From Effrenium voratum (lineage: Eukaryota; Sar; Dinophyceae; Suessiales; Symbiodiniaceae): a DNA stretch of 64,000 nucleotides. The stretch lies in NCBI GenBank assembly GCA_963377175.1, contig CAUJNA010000176.1, positions 92,501-156,500 of the forward strand. Direction: 5' to 3'. The notes under the pieces were generated by a model. It saw nothing but the letters and a program-made list of their open reading frames with translations, searched no databases and was not told the DNA's origin. Positions 47,756 through 57,148 of this stretch are shown piece by piece (the stretch's first letter is position 1; each line of letters begins with the position of its first letter). Made by a program: the position numbers and the translations under genes.

Positions 47756-50700
47756 GTACATGTACATGTACATGTACACATACACATACATATACATATA
47801 CATATACATACGCAGACACATACACATATACACCTACACATGCACATGTACATTCACATATGCATATGATATGCTGCATATGTGCACAGTGTGCGCCTCC
47901 TCTTGCTGGAACGCTATTGTATCTGGAATCATGCAGTGGTGCGTTCCTGCTTCGTTGCTTTCGGAAGATACTATTCAGGAGCTATGCTTGCCCGTGGGGC
48001 AACCATCGGTCCTGCATCTTGATGCACTCCTCCAATCCGTCCTGCCAGCGAGCTGCAGAAGCATTGCCAATTGCAGGCAGGCAAGCAGCAAAAAACAGTT
48101 CTCTCAGGATTCACCCTGCTCGGTGGAGCTGATTGACTTGCAACGTTTCAGCAAGCAGCAACGCAGAAAAGCCACAGACAAACGACAAACAAGGAGTTGC
48201 CGTTGCAAAACCCTGGGAACTCTAAGAGGTGTGGGACCAAGCTAGAACCACCTGCCACATGGGGCGGTCGCCTCCACCCCCGCCGCCCATCGCTCCTTGC
48301 CCTTGTCGGTCATGCGGCCCAGGTATGGGGCCACGTACTCCACGCCGAGGCTCGCGGCCAGTAGGGCCTGCAATAGAAACGCAGCCTGGGAGCCTGGGGG
48401 AGGGGGGGAGATCTGCTGGCATTCGCTGCGCTAGGATTGGTGGTCTGGGCTTGGTGCCAGGATTGATGGGTCGAGTTTGGTTTGTACCCCCTGCAAAGAA
48501 AGTGGTTGAGGAATCTTTTTGGGGAACGGGCCGCCTTTTTAGTTCCATGGTAATTTGCCCGGCGTGTGCTGGGATTTGTGGTGTTGGGTTGCTCTGGGTT
48601 TGGATGGTAGGGGATGGAACACAGTCCGGTTAAAGGATGCCTTCACAGTCCGGTTAAAGGATGCCTTCCCATCCCGCTTGTGTCACAGATCACTCGTCTC
48701 AACCAAGCGACGCATGTTGGCCATATCAGTCAATTTTGAGCACAGGCCCAAGACAACCTGACACGCTCGCACTTTGATCAATCCCCACAGCCATGTCCAT
48801 GTTTCCCCAAGCAACACTAAAGGATTCTAGTGGCCATAGTATGGCAATCCTGGCACCGGCGCACGTCTGCGCAAGCTCGACTTCAGCGCGCAGGCTCCAG
48901 CGAAACGGCGCGAGGACGCTGTGGGGCCGCGCGAATTCCCGAAATTGGATTTGGGTGTTTTGGCTCATTGTGGCGCGTTGCGAAGTTGCGAATAGTTAAG
49001 ATCGAAAGTAACCCTCTGCGGACTTCGGGTGTGTTGAATCTCGGTCGCTGTGGCTCTGCGCGCGTGTCACACATCGAAAGTGAAGGCGGACTTTGGGTGG
49101 GTCGGATCGCTCCTATGTTTTGGCATCGAAACGAACCCTCTGCGAACTTTGGGCGTCTTGCGTCACTTTGGCGCGGCATTTTGAGCATCAAAAGTGAACC
49201 CTGCAAAGTTTGGACGTGTTGGCTTGCTCCGCTGCAGCGCGGTGTGAGTTTCCAGCATGGTAAGTAAGCCTTCTGTGGGTTTGGAGCGCGTTGAACTGCC
49301 CTCGCTGCTGCGCTGCGCTGCGCGAACCCTCAACATCGAAGGTAAACTCTCTGCGGACTTTAGGTGGGTCGGATCGCTCTCGCAGAGAGCGGTGCAAATT
49401 ACAAACATCGAAAGCGCAGGACCTGCAAAGGTTTCTCGCACGAGGTCGGACGCTCTCTACAGATCCTGGACAGAGGACTTGTAATTGTATAGAGATCGTC
49501 TCGTGGGTCCTGTACACAGATCTTGTCGATGGATCCTATCAAGAAAGGCTATCCAAAGACTCTTTACACAGATCTTGCCAAGAGATCCTATCAAGAGATC
49601 TTGCGCAGAGATCCTGCACAAAATATTCTCAAAGAAATCTTTCGCTGATCGTTCACACAACAGCACTTGCGCAGACTTTGTGTGAAGACATCTTGTAGAG
49701 AATGCTCCCTGCAATTGAGATCTGTGCGCAGATCTTGCTGAGAGATCCTATCAAAGGATCCTATCCTGCAAAGATCCGCGCGAGAGATCTTGTACAGGAT
49801 GCTCTCGTTTCATGCATTGCGCCCGCGCCCGGATCCCCTCAAGGTAGCCTCAAGGCTTTCGTGAGATACAGCATCCTCTCATGGATTCTGTAGAAGAGGA
49901 GAGATGGTCCTTCGCAAGAAATCTTGCACAGGTGCAAAGATTTCCTTTCAAGAGATCTTGCAAAGGATGCTCCCTGCAGATCTTGAGCAGAGAGCTTGTA
50001 GGGGAGGATCCTGCGAGGGATCCTGTGCCCGGATCTTGCAGAGAGATCCTATCATGATCCACCCATAGATCAGCTTGCAGGTGCTCTCCCCATATCCTGA
50101 AGACAGAACTTGTAGAGGATCCTCTCGGGGATCCTTTCGGGGATCCTGTCACAGATCTTGGCAAGGGATCCTATCCAGAGATCCAAAGACGCAAAGATTC
50201 GGAGATCCTTCCAACTCCCGAAAGATACGGGGACGCCATAGAAGAAGCCACAATCCGTGGTCCGCAGCTTCCGAACTTCCGGGCCGTGCGGCGGAGTCTG
50301 AAGCTCTGGGGCTTGGATGGAGTTGCATCAGGTTCCCGTTCCAACAGTTGGGTTCCGGGAGCTCCGAAGACTTGAGAGCTGTTGGAGCCCCCGGGCAAAC
50401 TCCTCTACCAAGTTTGGGGTGGTGTTGAAGCAAAGAGAAAGCCGTCATGTCACCCCCCAAAAAAACACCTCTATTTTGAGTACAAACAAACACACCAACG
50501 AATCCTCCTATTTTATCACACACACACACCCACTCGAGAGGTTCCATTTGTTGGTGTAACGGCCACCTGGCTCAACACTACATCCCCCCGCTCTCGGCGC
50601 TCGCGGCTCTCGCTTCGGCTCTCTCTTGCCTGCTTGGCGCTGTAGCACCCGGTGAGGCACACCCGGACATCCGACTGGTGCAGGCGCCGCGCCACGCTGA

Positions 50701-52857
50701 TGCCCTTCTTCGTGGCGGGCACCTGGCGCGAGTTCGAAAGCGACGACTGGGTCGCCACTCGGCGGGGCTGCGGCCTCCATGTGCGGTTTTGGTCCCCTGG
50801 AAAAAATGAAAATCTGTCCAGTGGTGATAGATTCCCTTTAAAACCAAAAGGGGAAAAGAAACAAAAATATTCTGAAGCAAATGGAAGTGCGAGAAGCGCC
50901 GTTGGCTCGAAAAAAAAGTCCGCGGAATCCACCTACAAAATGGCTGAAGCGGCGAGCGAGCCAGCCGGGAGCCCTCAGGAGAGGCTAGCAGGTACCAAAA
51001 CGACGAGCAATGCGAGGAACTCAAGCTCCTTCTTAGCAGGTCCCTTAAGAACATGTACAGAGCCAGGGTCCGCATCTATTTCCCAAACTGACATGGGTGT
51101 GGCTCAAAGTTAAACATCGGAGGGGCAAACCGCAGGTTTTGGGCAATATTTCCACTTACCAGGGCAACCCATTTTGGAATTTTCCGGTTTTTTGAGCCGC
51201 AGCCACATGGGGACTTAACTGTCCCTATGGTATTTGGACATGTCATCCCCTTTCCTCCTGGCCACTCAGCAGCACCCCGGTCTGCCCGCCTTCACCACCA
51301 TGCGACTGCGGTCCAGCTTGGACAGCGCCACGCCGGTCTTGTACAGCTCATCCTCAGTGCCTGCAAACTTTTGGCAAGGCGTAAGGCTTGGCAAGCTTGC
51401 CAAGTACCTGGTGACACATTTTTGGCGACCTGTTGCACAAATAGATGTTTGTTTGTTTGTTTTTCTGGCAATTGGGGCATAAAAACCAATCCAAAAAGGA
51501 CACACATATGCCGGGTGAGACATCAAAATCATAAACACACGAGGGCTTCAAGGCCCAGAAGGCCATGCACTCCCCAAGCTCCCCCGAATCGCTCGAAGTC
51601 CCTGGAATTCATCCGCCCCCCTCCCCCGTGGGTGGTGTCCCATTTACCCTCTGCAAGAACCGGTTCAAATCTAAATCCAAACCACCAATTGAGGGTTGCC
51701 TAAATTCAGGTTTCAAAAGGAACCTTGTTCACCGGTCGAATCGCCTTCCCCGAAATCACGGAGTCAGCTGGTTGTCCAATTCGCCGGAGAAAAAAACAAG
51801 AAGGAACTCTGGTGACCTTTGACTCCCTTCACTTCTTCTTTCCCTTTTTTCACTGGAAATTGCGCTTGGGGAATGACCCAACCCAACCTTTCCCGGAAGG
51901 CCTCCCCAGGTTTGACACATGAACTCCTCGTGGCGGTTGAAGTGGGGGGGCCGCTTCCAGTACTTCTTGGCCAGGCGGTGGATGTGATCCAAACTCTCCA
52001 CGGTGCAGGGCTCCTTGGCATCTTGCAGAGTCCTCGGCGGACTCGGTCGAATTGGGTGGGGGGGGGGTGAGCACAGGGGGTGGAGGGGGGGGTGGTGGGG
52101 GGTGGTGGGGGGTGGTGGGGGGTGGTGGGGGGTGGTGGGGGGGTGTGTGTTGGGGGGGGGGGTGGTGTGGGGGGGGGGGGGCAAGATGTAAGAAAAGCAT
52201 GGAGGAAAGCGCCGAAACCGCGCTTTTGGCAACCCAAATCAGCAGTCCAACATGGGGAAGGGAGGGGACAAAGATAGGACCAACACCAAAGGCTTTGGGT
52301 CGGTTTTTGTTCGGCTTTCGAGCTGCGTGGGGTTCGTGGTGACACCATGGAAGACACCCAGCCCCAGGAAGTTCTTGTACTGCTCCACATCCGCGGTATC
52401 CAGGAACCTTGGCCAGACTTCCTGCTCCAAAAAAAAACGTGGAATCCACAAAGAAAATGGCATGGATTTTCTGGGAACAACGACGGAAGCCTGTGGGCTA
52501 TTTAGCTTCGAGTCACCCCAAAAGGGAAAAACGGGCAAAAGAAACCAAATCGGGCTGTCTGTATTCAGATCCCCTGCCAAAAGTGACCAACTTGTGGGTT
52601 CAATGGAAACTACTGAATAAACCGCAAACCGTTAAACTTAAGTTGAACGGGACGGCTGAACCGAGAAGAGGGAGCCAAAGAAAACGCCTTCCGGTGGCCC
52701 GTTATTGCTGGCCATGGCGCAGGCGCATGCCCCTGTGGTGTGGCTGGTGGTGCGTGGCGTGCAGCGGGGTGAAGCTGGGGAAGCTGCGACACATCAACCC
52801 CGCCGCCACCAGCAAGGCCAGCGCCAACGCGCGGAGAGAGCGAACCGACATGGCCAT
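45930..52857 (-). CDS. transaldolase / fructose-6-phosphate aldolase-like gene, plastid-type leader, 8 exons
   Basis: Eight separated minus-strand exons join into one FSA/TalC-type protein: leader (52857), [70 protein letters not shown] and [10 protein letters not shown] to a stop at 45930. FSA-type aldolases form a beta/alpha barrel. They act through a Schiff-base lysine, here the K of VVKVP split exactly at an exon junction, with Asp of FLDTAD, Asn of TTNP and Tyr of YVAPY near the active site. They transfer or release a dihydroxyacetone unit in sugar-phosphate metabolism. The leader has a signal-like hydrophobic core followed by RSFPSF, the pattern of dinoflagellate plastid targeting. Best-defined introns start GC or GA and end CAG or GAG. 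About 12 residues may be missing between exons 6 and 7. Substrate preference cannot be read from sequence. Confidence 0.88.
46286..46537. repeat. (GAAT)n/(GAAC)n tetranucleotide tract in the last intron
   Basis: Pure (GAAT)n to about 46408, then mixed GAAC, GAAT and GGAA steps. Lies in the transaldolase-like intron between exons 7 and 8. Confidence 0.97.
46925..47062 (-). CDS. transaldolase-like exon 7
   Basis: 138 nt (46 codons): [20 protein letters not shown], then [20 protein letters not shown] and AEQLFS. The start follows 'gggatgag', and an in-frame TGA lies just upstream. The donor is GA (TCG|GACC). Confidence 0.85.
47440..47640. repeat. degenerate heptamer repeat (RCATATT-like)
   Basis: Cut into sevens, the sequence reads acatatt, gcaaact, gtcagtt, gtagatt, gcaagtt, acgaatt, gcatatt, gcatgtg and on for about 28 steps. 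Most begin R-C-A and end TT. It lies in the intron between exons 6 and 7. Confidence 0.7.
47641..47880. repeat. (TACATA)n-type microsatellite
   Basis: Alternating TACATA, TATATG and CACATA steps continuing from the heptamer zone, in the same intron. Confidence 0.9.
48296..48367 (-). CDS. transaldolase-like exon 6
   Basis: Acceptor 'ttctattgcag', 72 nt (24 codons), reads [20 protein letters not shown] then DKGK. The QALLAA and YVAPYLGR motifs are hallmark TalC/FSA positions. The end shown assumes a GA donor (AAG|GAGCGA). The frame could run on to a GT at 48255. Confidence 0.85.
48880..49430. repeat. degenerate minisatellite, about 55-80 bp unit
   Basis: The landmark 'catcgaaagtgaaccctctgcg' (with variants) recurs near 48990, 49070, 49126, 49187, 49254, 49333 and 49403, each followed by 'gactttgggtgggtcgg' and then a GC-rich part. 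Intron between exons 5 and 6. Confidence 0.75.
49440..50180. repeat. GATC-rich degenerate tandem repeat
   Basis: About 740 bp dominated by 'agatcctatcaagag' and 'agatcttgc' variants spaced about 16-30 bp apart, with dozens of GATC sites. Intron between exons 5 and 6, next to the minisatellite. Confidence 0.8.
50630..50722 (-). CDS. transaldolase-like exon 5
   Basis: Acceptor 'tcgcgccag', 93 nt (31 codons), reads [20 protein letters not shown] then [11 protein letters not shown]. It completes the VVK-VPAT motif. The donor is GC (CAG|GCAAGA). Confidence 0.9.
50797..50888 (+). repeat. fam-6 repeat, copy 3
   Basis: CCCCTGGAAAAAATG, CAGTGGTGATA, CTTTAAAACCAAAAGGGG and AAGCAAATGGAAG. Antisense in the intron between exons 4 and 5. 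Confidence 0.75.
51092..51210. repeat. fam-2 inverted-repeat element, copy 2
   Basis: Left end CATGGGTGTGGCTCAAA, right end TTTTTTGAGCCGCAGCCACA then TGG. Shares 'ggggcaaaccgcaggt' with the copy at 54389. Intron between exons 4 and 5. Confidence 0.85.
51290..51360 (-). CDS. transaldolase-like exon 4 (ends at catalytic Lys)
   Basis: Acceptor 'agtttgcag', 71 nt, reads [20 protein letters not shown] then VVK. The last codon is the predicted Schiff-base lysine. The donor is GC (AAG|GCGGGC). Confidence 0.88.
51651..51713 (+). repeat. fam-8 (tRNA-like 3' half), copy 2
   Basis: 'ggttcaaatct' (B-box-like), then CCAAACCACCAATTGAGGGT and TGCCTAAATTCAGG. Aligns with 20966-21009. Intron between exons 3 and 4. 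Confidence 0.55.
51905..52032 (-). CDS. transaldolase-like exon 3
   Basis: Reads [20 protein letters not shown], then [21 protein letters not shown]. Joins exon 2 as ...[12 protein letters not shown]. The donor appears to be GA (TGGG|GAGG). The insert-like segment [11 protein letters not shown] is not typical of bacterial FSA. Confidence 0.8.
52055..52185 (+). repeat. G-rich tract with quadruplex potential
   Basis: About 130 bases of GGGG(T)GGT runs on the plus strand, so C-rich in the transaldolase-like pre-mRNA (intron between exons 2 and 3). Many G4 motifs are possible. Confidence 0.9.
52315..52421 (-). CDS. transaldolase-like exon 2
   Basis: The acceptor 'tttggagcag' precedes [20 protein letters not shown], followed by [13 protein letters not shown]. 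It contains the first barrel strand with the active-site Asp, and the TTNP Asn loop. The 3' edge is ambiguous by an AG repeated at both intron ends. Confidence 0.85.
52549..52602 (+). repeat. fam-10 repeat, copy 2
   Basis: 'cgggctgtctgtattcagat' then CCCCTGCCAAAAGTGACCAA and CTTGTGGGT. Matches 19139-19195. It falls between exons 1 and 2. Confidence 0.65.
52705..52857 (-). CDS. transaldolase-like exon 1: targeting leader
   Basis: ATG at 52857 (second in-frame ATG at 52851): [20 protein letters not shown], then [13 protein letters not shown] and a His/Arg-rich stretch. The frame stops at TAA 52704-52702, so the donor lies before that. Its exact place is unresolved. Basic n-region, Ala/Leu core and a Phe soon after the core fit a signal peptide plus transit peptide. 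Confidence 0.65.
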
Positions 52858-53494
52858 GGCAAGCGGTTTTACCGGCTGTCAAAGGTCAAAGCCAAGGGGA
52901 AAGGATGCCTTTTGGGATGAGCCAGCTGCTGGATGAGGTTGCCCATGACCTTCGGAGCCGAAATTCCCCCGAAAAGCGATGCACAGCTCCCGTGCCAAGT
53001 CCAAACGTCCAAACTGAAGCCTTCACGTGGCACATGCCCCTGGCCGGATGCGTCACAACATGGGGGGGTGTTGCTTTTGAAGGTGCCCTTTGTTGCCTCG
53101 TTTCGCCCTTTTTGGGGGTCCCAAATGGACCTCGGCAGAATGAAGCAAACAATTTAATGACTGTCGCTGACCGCCGGAATCTCCACGGATTTTTCGCGAC
53201 TTGAAAGTGACTTTGCAAGGCAAAGGGTCTACGGGTCTGCGCACGGCTCAGGGTGTGCCGAACCTGGCCACAACGCTGTCTGTGACCTTCTCGCTTTGGC
53301 ATTGGATGTTGGCGAGCAATCCTGCTGCTTCTGTGATCTGTGAGCAATTTGGTGTATGCCGGCCATGATGTCGAACATAAAACGTTGCTGCACAAATCTT
53401 GAATTCCTCTCCACTCCCAATTCGCAATGCAACTGTTCGTTGTCAAATTAGTAAGTCGCTGGGAGCCTAGGTTATGACTAGTTATGACCTTGTT
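52858..53494. other. upstream flank of the transaldolase-like gene
   Basis: The promoter would lie here. I see no TATA-like or other element that can be assigned. Dinoflagellate promoters are poorly defined. Frames on both strands are open without motif. Confidence 0.35.
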
Positions 53495-53575
53495 GTTGGA
53501 GGGTTATGTCCCAGGTGAGGTGGCTACCCACTTACCAACTTGGCTGACCATCTAAGTGACAAGAAGTTAAATTTA
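53495..53575. repeat. fam-5 fragment, copy 2
   Basis: 'aggtgaggtggctacccact' then TACCAACTTGGCTGACC, matching the right half of 15171-15300. Confidence 0.55.
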
Positions 53576-53768
53576 CCACCCACAACTTCCTGAGACCCGC
53601 CAGGTGCCCTGTGGAATATAGTGTTGACTTCGGATTGACCCGGAGCACCGCGAGCAGGGTGGTTCCCCTTTTAGGGACATGATCTACCTTTGGGGGTTCC
53701 CCCTGACTACCAAAGTTACCATTGCTCATGTTTCCCGGTCTGGATACACGAAACGATCATGTACACAG

Positions 53769-53849
53769 TTGAGTCACAATCAAAACCAATCGGAATTAAA
53801 GCGGTGTACCCAAACCAAGCCGCAACTAATTCTGTCTGGGACTTGCCCC
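53769..53849. repeat. fam-3 left-end fragment
   Basis: TTGAGTCACAATCAAAACC as in other fam-3 left ends, then diverges. The adjacent fam-9 copy may have inserted into it. Confidence 0.5.
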
Positions 53850-53983
53850 TACTAATTAGGTCCTCCAGTAGAGAGGTTAGAATAAGGGTACGAGTACCAA
53901 CTTTTTCTCTAGTCTATTTTAGTACGAGAACCCTCCCAACCAAAAAAGAAACGGTGAGAAAGGGCACCTAGGGGGACCTAGCA
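53850..53983. repeat. fam-9 inverted-repeat element, copy 2
   Basis: Left TACTAATTAGGTCCTCCAGT, interior 'agagaggttagaataagggt' and 'tagtctattttagta', right GGGGGACCTAG. Matches 16724-16868. Confidence 0.8.
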
Positions 53984-54388
53984 CAAACCTTCTCCTCGGG
54001 GGGTTGCTCACGGCTCAGTTCAACGCAGCTGTCGCCCGGCTCACTCGAGCCGAGACGAGGGCCACAAACTTCGACTCGGGGTCCCGGCGACTCGTCCACC
54101 AGCGCTGTCAGGAGTTTCTCCAGGAGCTGGGTTTTGGAGCTGTAAAAGTGCCTCGGTTTTCCCCCAAACAAGAACGACTCAAACGCCCATCCGGATGTGG
54201 CTCCCGTTTTGAGGCTGGCCCTTGTTGGTTGGTTAACAAGAGACAGATTTAAGAGAAACCTGGTGTACAGGCTCGTTCCACACCCAGCAAACCTCTGGAA
54301 CAAGTTCGAGGAACCCAAACCGAACCAGACTCAGCGGATCCTCGGCCAAGAATGGCGAACGACCGAGGATCGAACTTAGATGACTTAG
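53984..54388. other. unassigned sequence
   Basis: A minus-strand helical segment (TQLLEKLLTALVDESPGPRV, near 54140-54080) could be an exon. No partner exon or domain was found. Confidence 0.25.
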
Positions 54389-54486
54389 ATGTGGCTCAAA
54401 ATCAACCAGCTGGGGCAAACCGCAGGTATTAGTCTTTGCTTCCAGATGCAAAGGTAGCATGTTGTGTACCATTTGAGCCACAGCCA
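54389..54486. repeat. fam-2 inverted-repeat element, copy 3
   Basis: Left ATGTGGCTCAAAATC, right CATTTGAGCCACAGCCA. Interior 'ctggggcaaaccgcaggta' is shared with 51092. Confidence 0.85.
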
Positions 54487-56003
54487 GATTCCTTGCAACC
54501 CACTGGCGTGCCTGGATCCCCATTCCCGATTCCCAGTGCGCCTGGATCCTCTGGCCTCTAACGCTGAGCGCCGGGCAACACCAGCTTGTTGATGCCTTGG
54601 CTGTCGTCTATGAATCAATGCATATGTCTCATGTCTCCTCCTCTTGGACCTTGGGGGGCATGGGGAGAAATGAAAAATACCAATCCCCTTGTGGTCTCCT
54701 GGTAACAGAAGGCACTTGCATGCGAAATTGTCCGCGCCCAGGGCGGCAATTAGACGTCCCAGTTTGAGCAAACAAACAATTTGCCTCTGGCCACCCTTGC
54801 AACTATCTTGCCACTGGCTTCCTCTCGCTTTCTCTTCCTCACCATTTGCGGCATGGTCACAACTCCTTCTATGACCTATGGCCATGGTTCCCTTGATTGG
54901 AATCACTGTGATGGTTATTGAGGATCCTTACTACCAAATGACCATCCCTGTCAACCCCAAGTAGAGGCCCCAGTCTTTTGACCATAGCACATTTGGTGAA
55001 CGATTTCGACCTATACTTGCTGGTGCTCAGTATGGAATGACCGTTCTGGGTGTTGGGAATGAACCGTTTGGGGATTCCCTCAAAGGAAACCAAATCGGCG
55101 ATGCTTGTTTCTCCGCGTCATTCCATGTCTCATTCCTTGCCTATCCAAACCCCTGTAGCACCAAAACCATCCCTCCCCCACCCCACCTACCACCTACCAT
55201 CCCCTCCAACCCCCTGTAGCACCAAAACCATCCCTCCCCCCCCCAACTACCACCTACCATCCCCTCCACCCCCCCCACAGCACCGGCCCCCTTTTGTTTT
55301 GGCCCCCCTTTTGGCCACCCCGCAGGTGTGCGCCGTGGGAAGGTGCTGCTCTGAGCCGAGCGATGTCCTCAGCACGAGCGAAGTCGCGCATCCCCCCCTT
55401 GGCAGCTTTCCTTTGGGCGTTTTTGCACATGGGTGTGTTTCTCAGGCTGGACCCCTCCCAGTTCCCAGTTTGGCGCTGGGTACGTTTCTCTTTGGGCTTC
55501 CTAAAAAAAAAGAAAAACAGAAAGGGCCGATGTTTTGCAGTGGCACTTCTGGCGGCCTCCGGCGGCAAAAATGGGCCCCCCTCTCGTTTAGAAGTCCTCG
55601 TGAGGTCTGCGAAGCCCTTATTCGGGGGGAGGGGGGGGTGAGGGGTTTGCTGGCTTAACGCATGGTAAACACGCGAATTGAGCATGGTCCACCGCAGAAT
55701 TGCGGCTCCCAACCATTGCACCACGTCAGTTGCAAGACATGTGTTCATACCGAGGAAACCGAACCACATATTCCATCATTTAAGCCTCTCAAAAAGGCAA
55801 CACTATGACGAATCCAGGCGTGAAATTTCCAAAGAGGTCGCCCCCCAAAGGCCACCCCACTCCTTCCAGTCCTCTCCTCCCGTGAGCGCTCGTGGGCTTC
55901 TCAACTTTTGTCCGAGGCACACCTCCACCGCGAAGGGCGGCCGCAGGTCTGCGAAACCGCCTGCCGCCACCGACTTTTTTTGTGACGCCGCAGGGGGCTG
56001 TTT
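54487..56003. other. gene-poor interval with a 60-bp C-rich duplication
   Basis: At 55151-55268 a unit starting 'cccctgtagcaccaaaacca' is repeated twice. Isolated minus-strand segments (for example MRDFARAEDIARLRAAPSHG near 55400) read like exons but have no assignable family. Confidence 0.35.
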
Positions 56004-56068
56004 GGCCATGGGTCAAAATCCGAATCGTAATCCTCGGGTGAACCCCATTGGTTTTGACCCATAGCCAT
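56004..56068. repeat. fam-1 element, copy 5 (internally deleted, 65 bp)
   Basis: Left GGCCATGGGTCAAAATCC and right GGTTTTGACCCATAGCCA remain, with only about 30 bp between them. Confidence 0.85.
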
Positions 56069-56814
56069 TTGTCTGCCGGAAAAAACTGAATCCCAAGTGG
56101 AGGCGGTGCTGCCCTAACCAGAAATCCGATGTGTGAGTCACTGTGAGTCTGGTCCATTGTGAACTGTTCATGCAAAATATAGTGCAAAAGTGATCGCAAA
56201 AGAAACACATTGGAGGGGAGGGACCCTAACTTCGACATCCAACACCGAAAGGCACAGGACTCCATCATATTTCAACAAATTGAACCAAGGCAATGCCTTT
56301 GGCACTGTGGGATGGACGACATTCTGCACCGCCCAAGAAACCCAACGGGAAACGGGATGTTCCTGTAAATACCGCAACAAACCTTATGGCTTCTCAACCA
56401 TGTGTTCATTTCGTGGTGCGATATTTGCGGATTTCGGAACCATCCATGGTGTGCAATCGGGAATTAGGAGGACTGTCAACATGGCGCGTGGGCTTGTCAA
56501 CATGGGTTTGTCAGAAACCCGCATGCGGGCCATGGTTGCACCCTGTGATTTCACCCCAAGCTTGTCTGTTGGACCAGGCCAAGCAAACAGGTAACAGCTG
56601 TTCTTCCCGTAAGCTGATCCCAGGGCAACCCCTTTTCAGAACTGTTCAAACGTGGCCCGGAAAGTTCTTCGAGACTGCAAGTGGGCTCTCGAAAAAACAT
56701 GGGGGGGATTCAACATAGTTGGCTTTCAAACCAACCCCAAATAATGATACCCACAGCCCCCCAAAGTGGCCGGCACCCCCCAATTTTTAGGGTAAAGGAT
56801 TCGGGTATGGAATT
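56069..56814. other. unassigned sequence with a fam-4 relative
   Basis: 56380-56456 ('catttcgtggtgcgatattt' then GCGGATTTCGGAACCATCCA) matches the reverse complement of 60324-60395. No gene assigned. Confidence 0.45.
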
Positions 56815-57005
56815 GGGGTTGAGGCTTGGGGTTCAGGTTTAGGGTTTAGGGTTTAGGTTTAGGCTCAGGGTTGAGGTTTGCTTAGGTTTAGGGGTTTGAG
56901 GTTTAGGGTCTGGGTGGTTTAGGTTTACGGTCTAGGTTTAGGTTTCGGGTTCAGGTTTAGGGCTGAGGTATAGGGCTCAGGTTTCGGGTGTAGGTTTAGG
57001 ATCTA
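56815..57005 (+). repeat. degenerate TTTAGGG telomere-like tract
   Basis: About 190 bp of GGTTTAGGG, GGTTTAGGTTTAGG, GGGTTCAGG and GGTTTCGGG variants, all in one orientation. TTTAGGG is the plant-type telomere repeat, also reported in dinoflagellates. Here it is interstitial and heavily mutated. Confidence 0.8.
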
Positions 57006-57029
57006 GGTCACTCACGTGCCCCTCTGCAG

Positions 57030-57148
57030 GCCAGCTGCTAGTGCATGTCTTCGAAGCTCTCAACAAGTATCGGCGAGCTTTGTCCGAACAGCGCAAAAAG
57101 CAGCCGCCGTCTCTGCCTTTCGACGAGCCGAGCTGCGCTTGTCTGTGA
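57030..57148 (+). CDS. possible terminal exon ending in a CaaX box
   Basis: A good acceptor (pyrimidine-rich 'gcccctctgcag') is followed by QLLVHVFEALNKYRRALSEQ, then RKKQPPSLPFDEPSCACL and TGA at 57146-57148. The C-terminal CACL fits a CaaX prenylation signal (Leu at the end favours geranylgeranylation), preceded by a short basic patch. This is the tail layout of Ras/Rho-type small GTPases, but no upstream exon with GTP-binding motifs was found, so the family is a guess. The minus strand is also open here. Confidence 0.35.
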
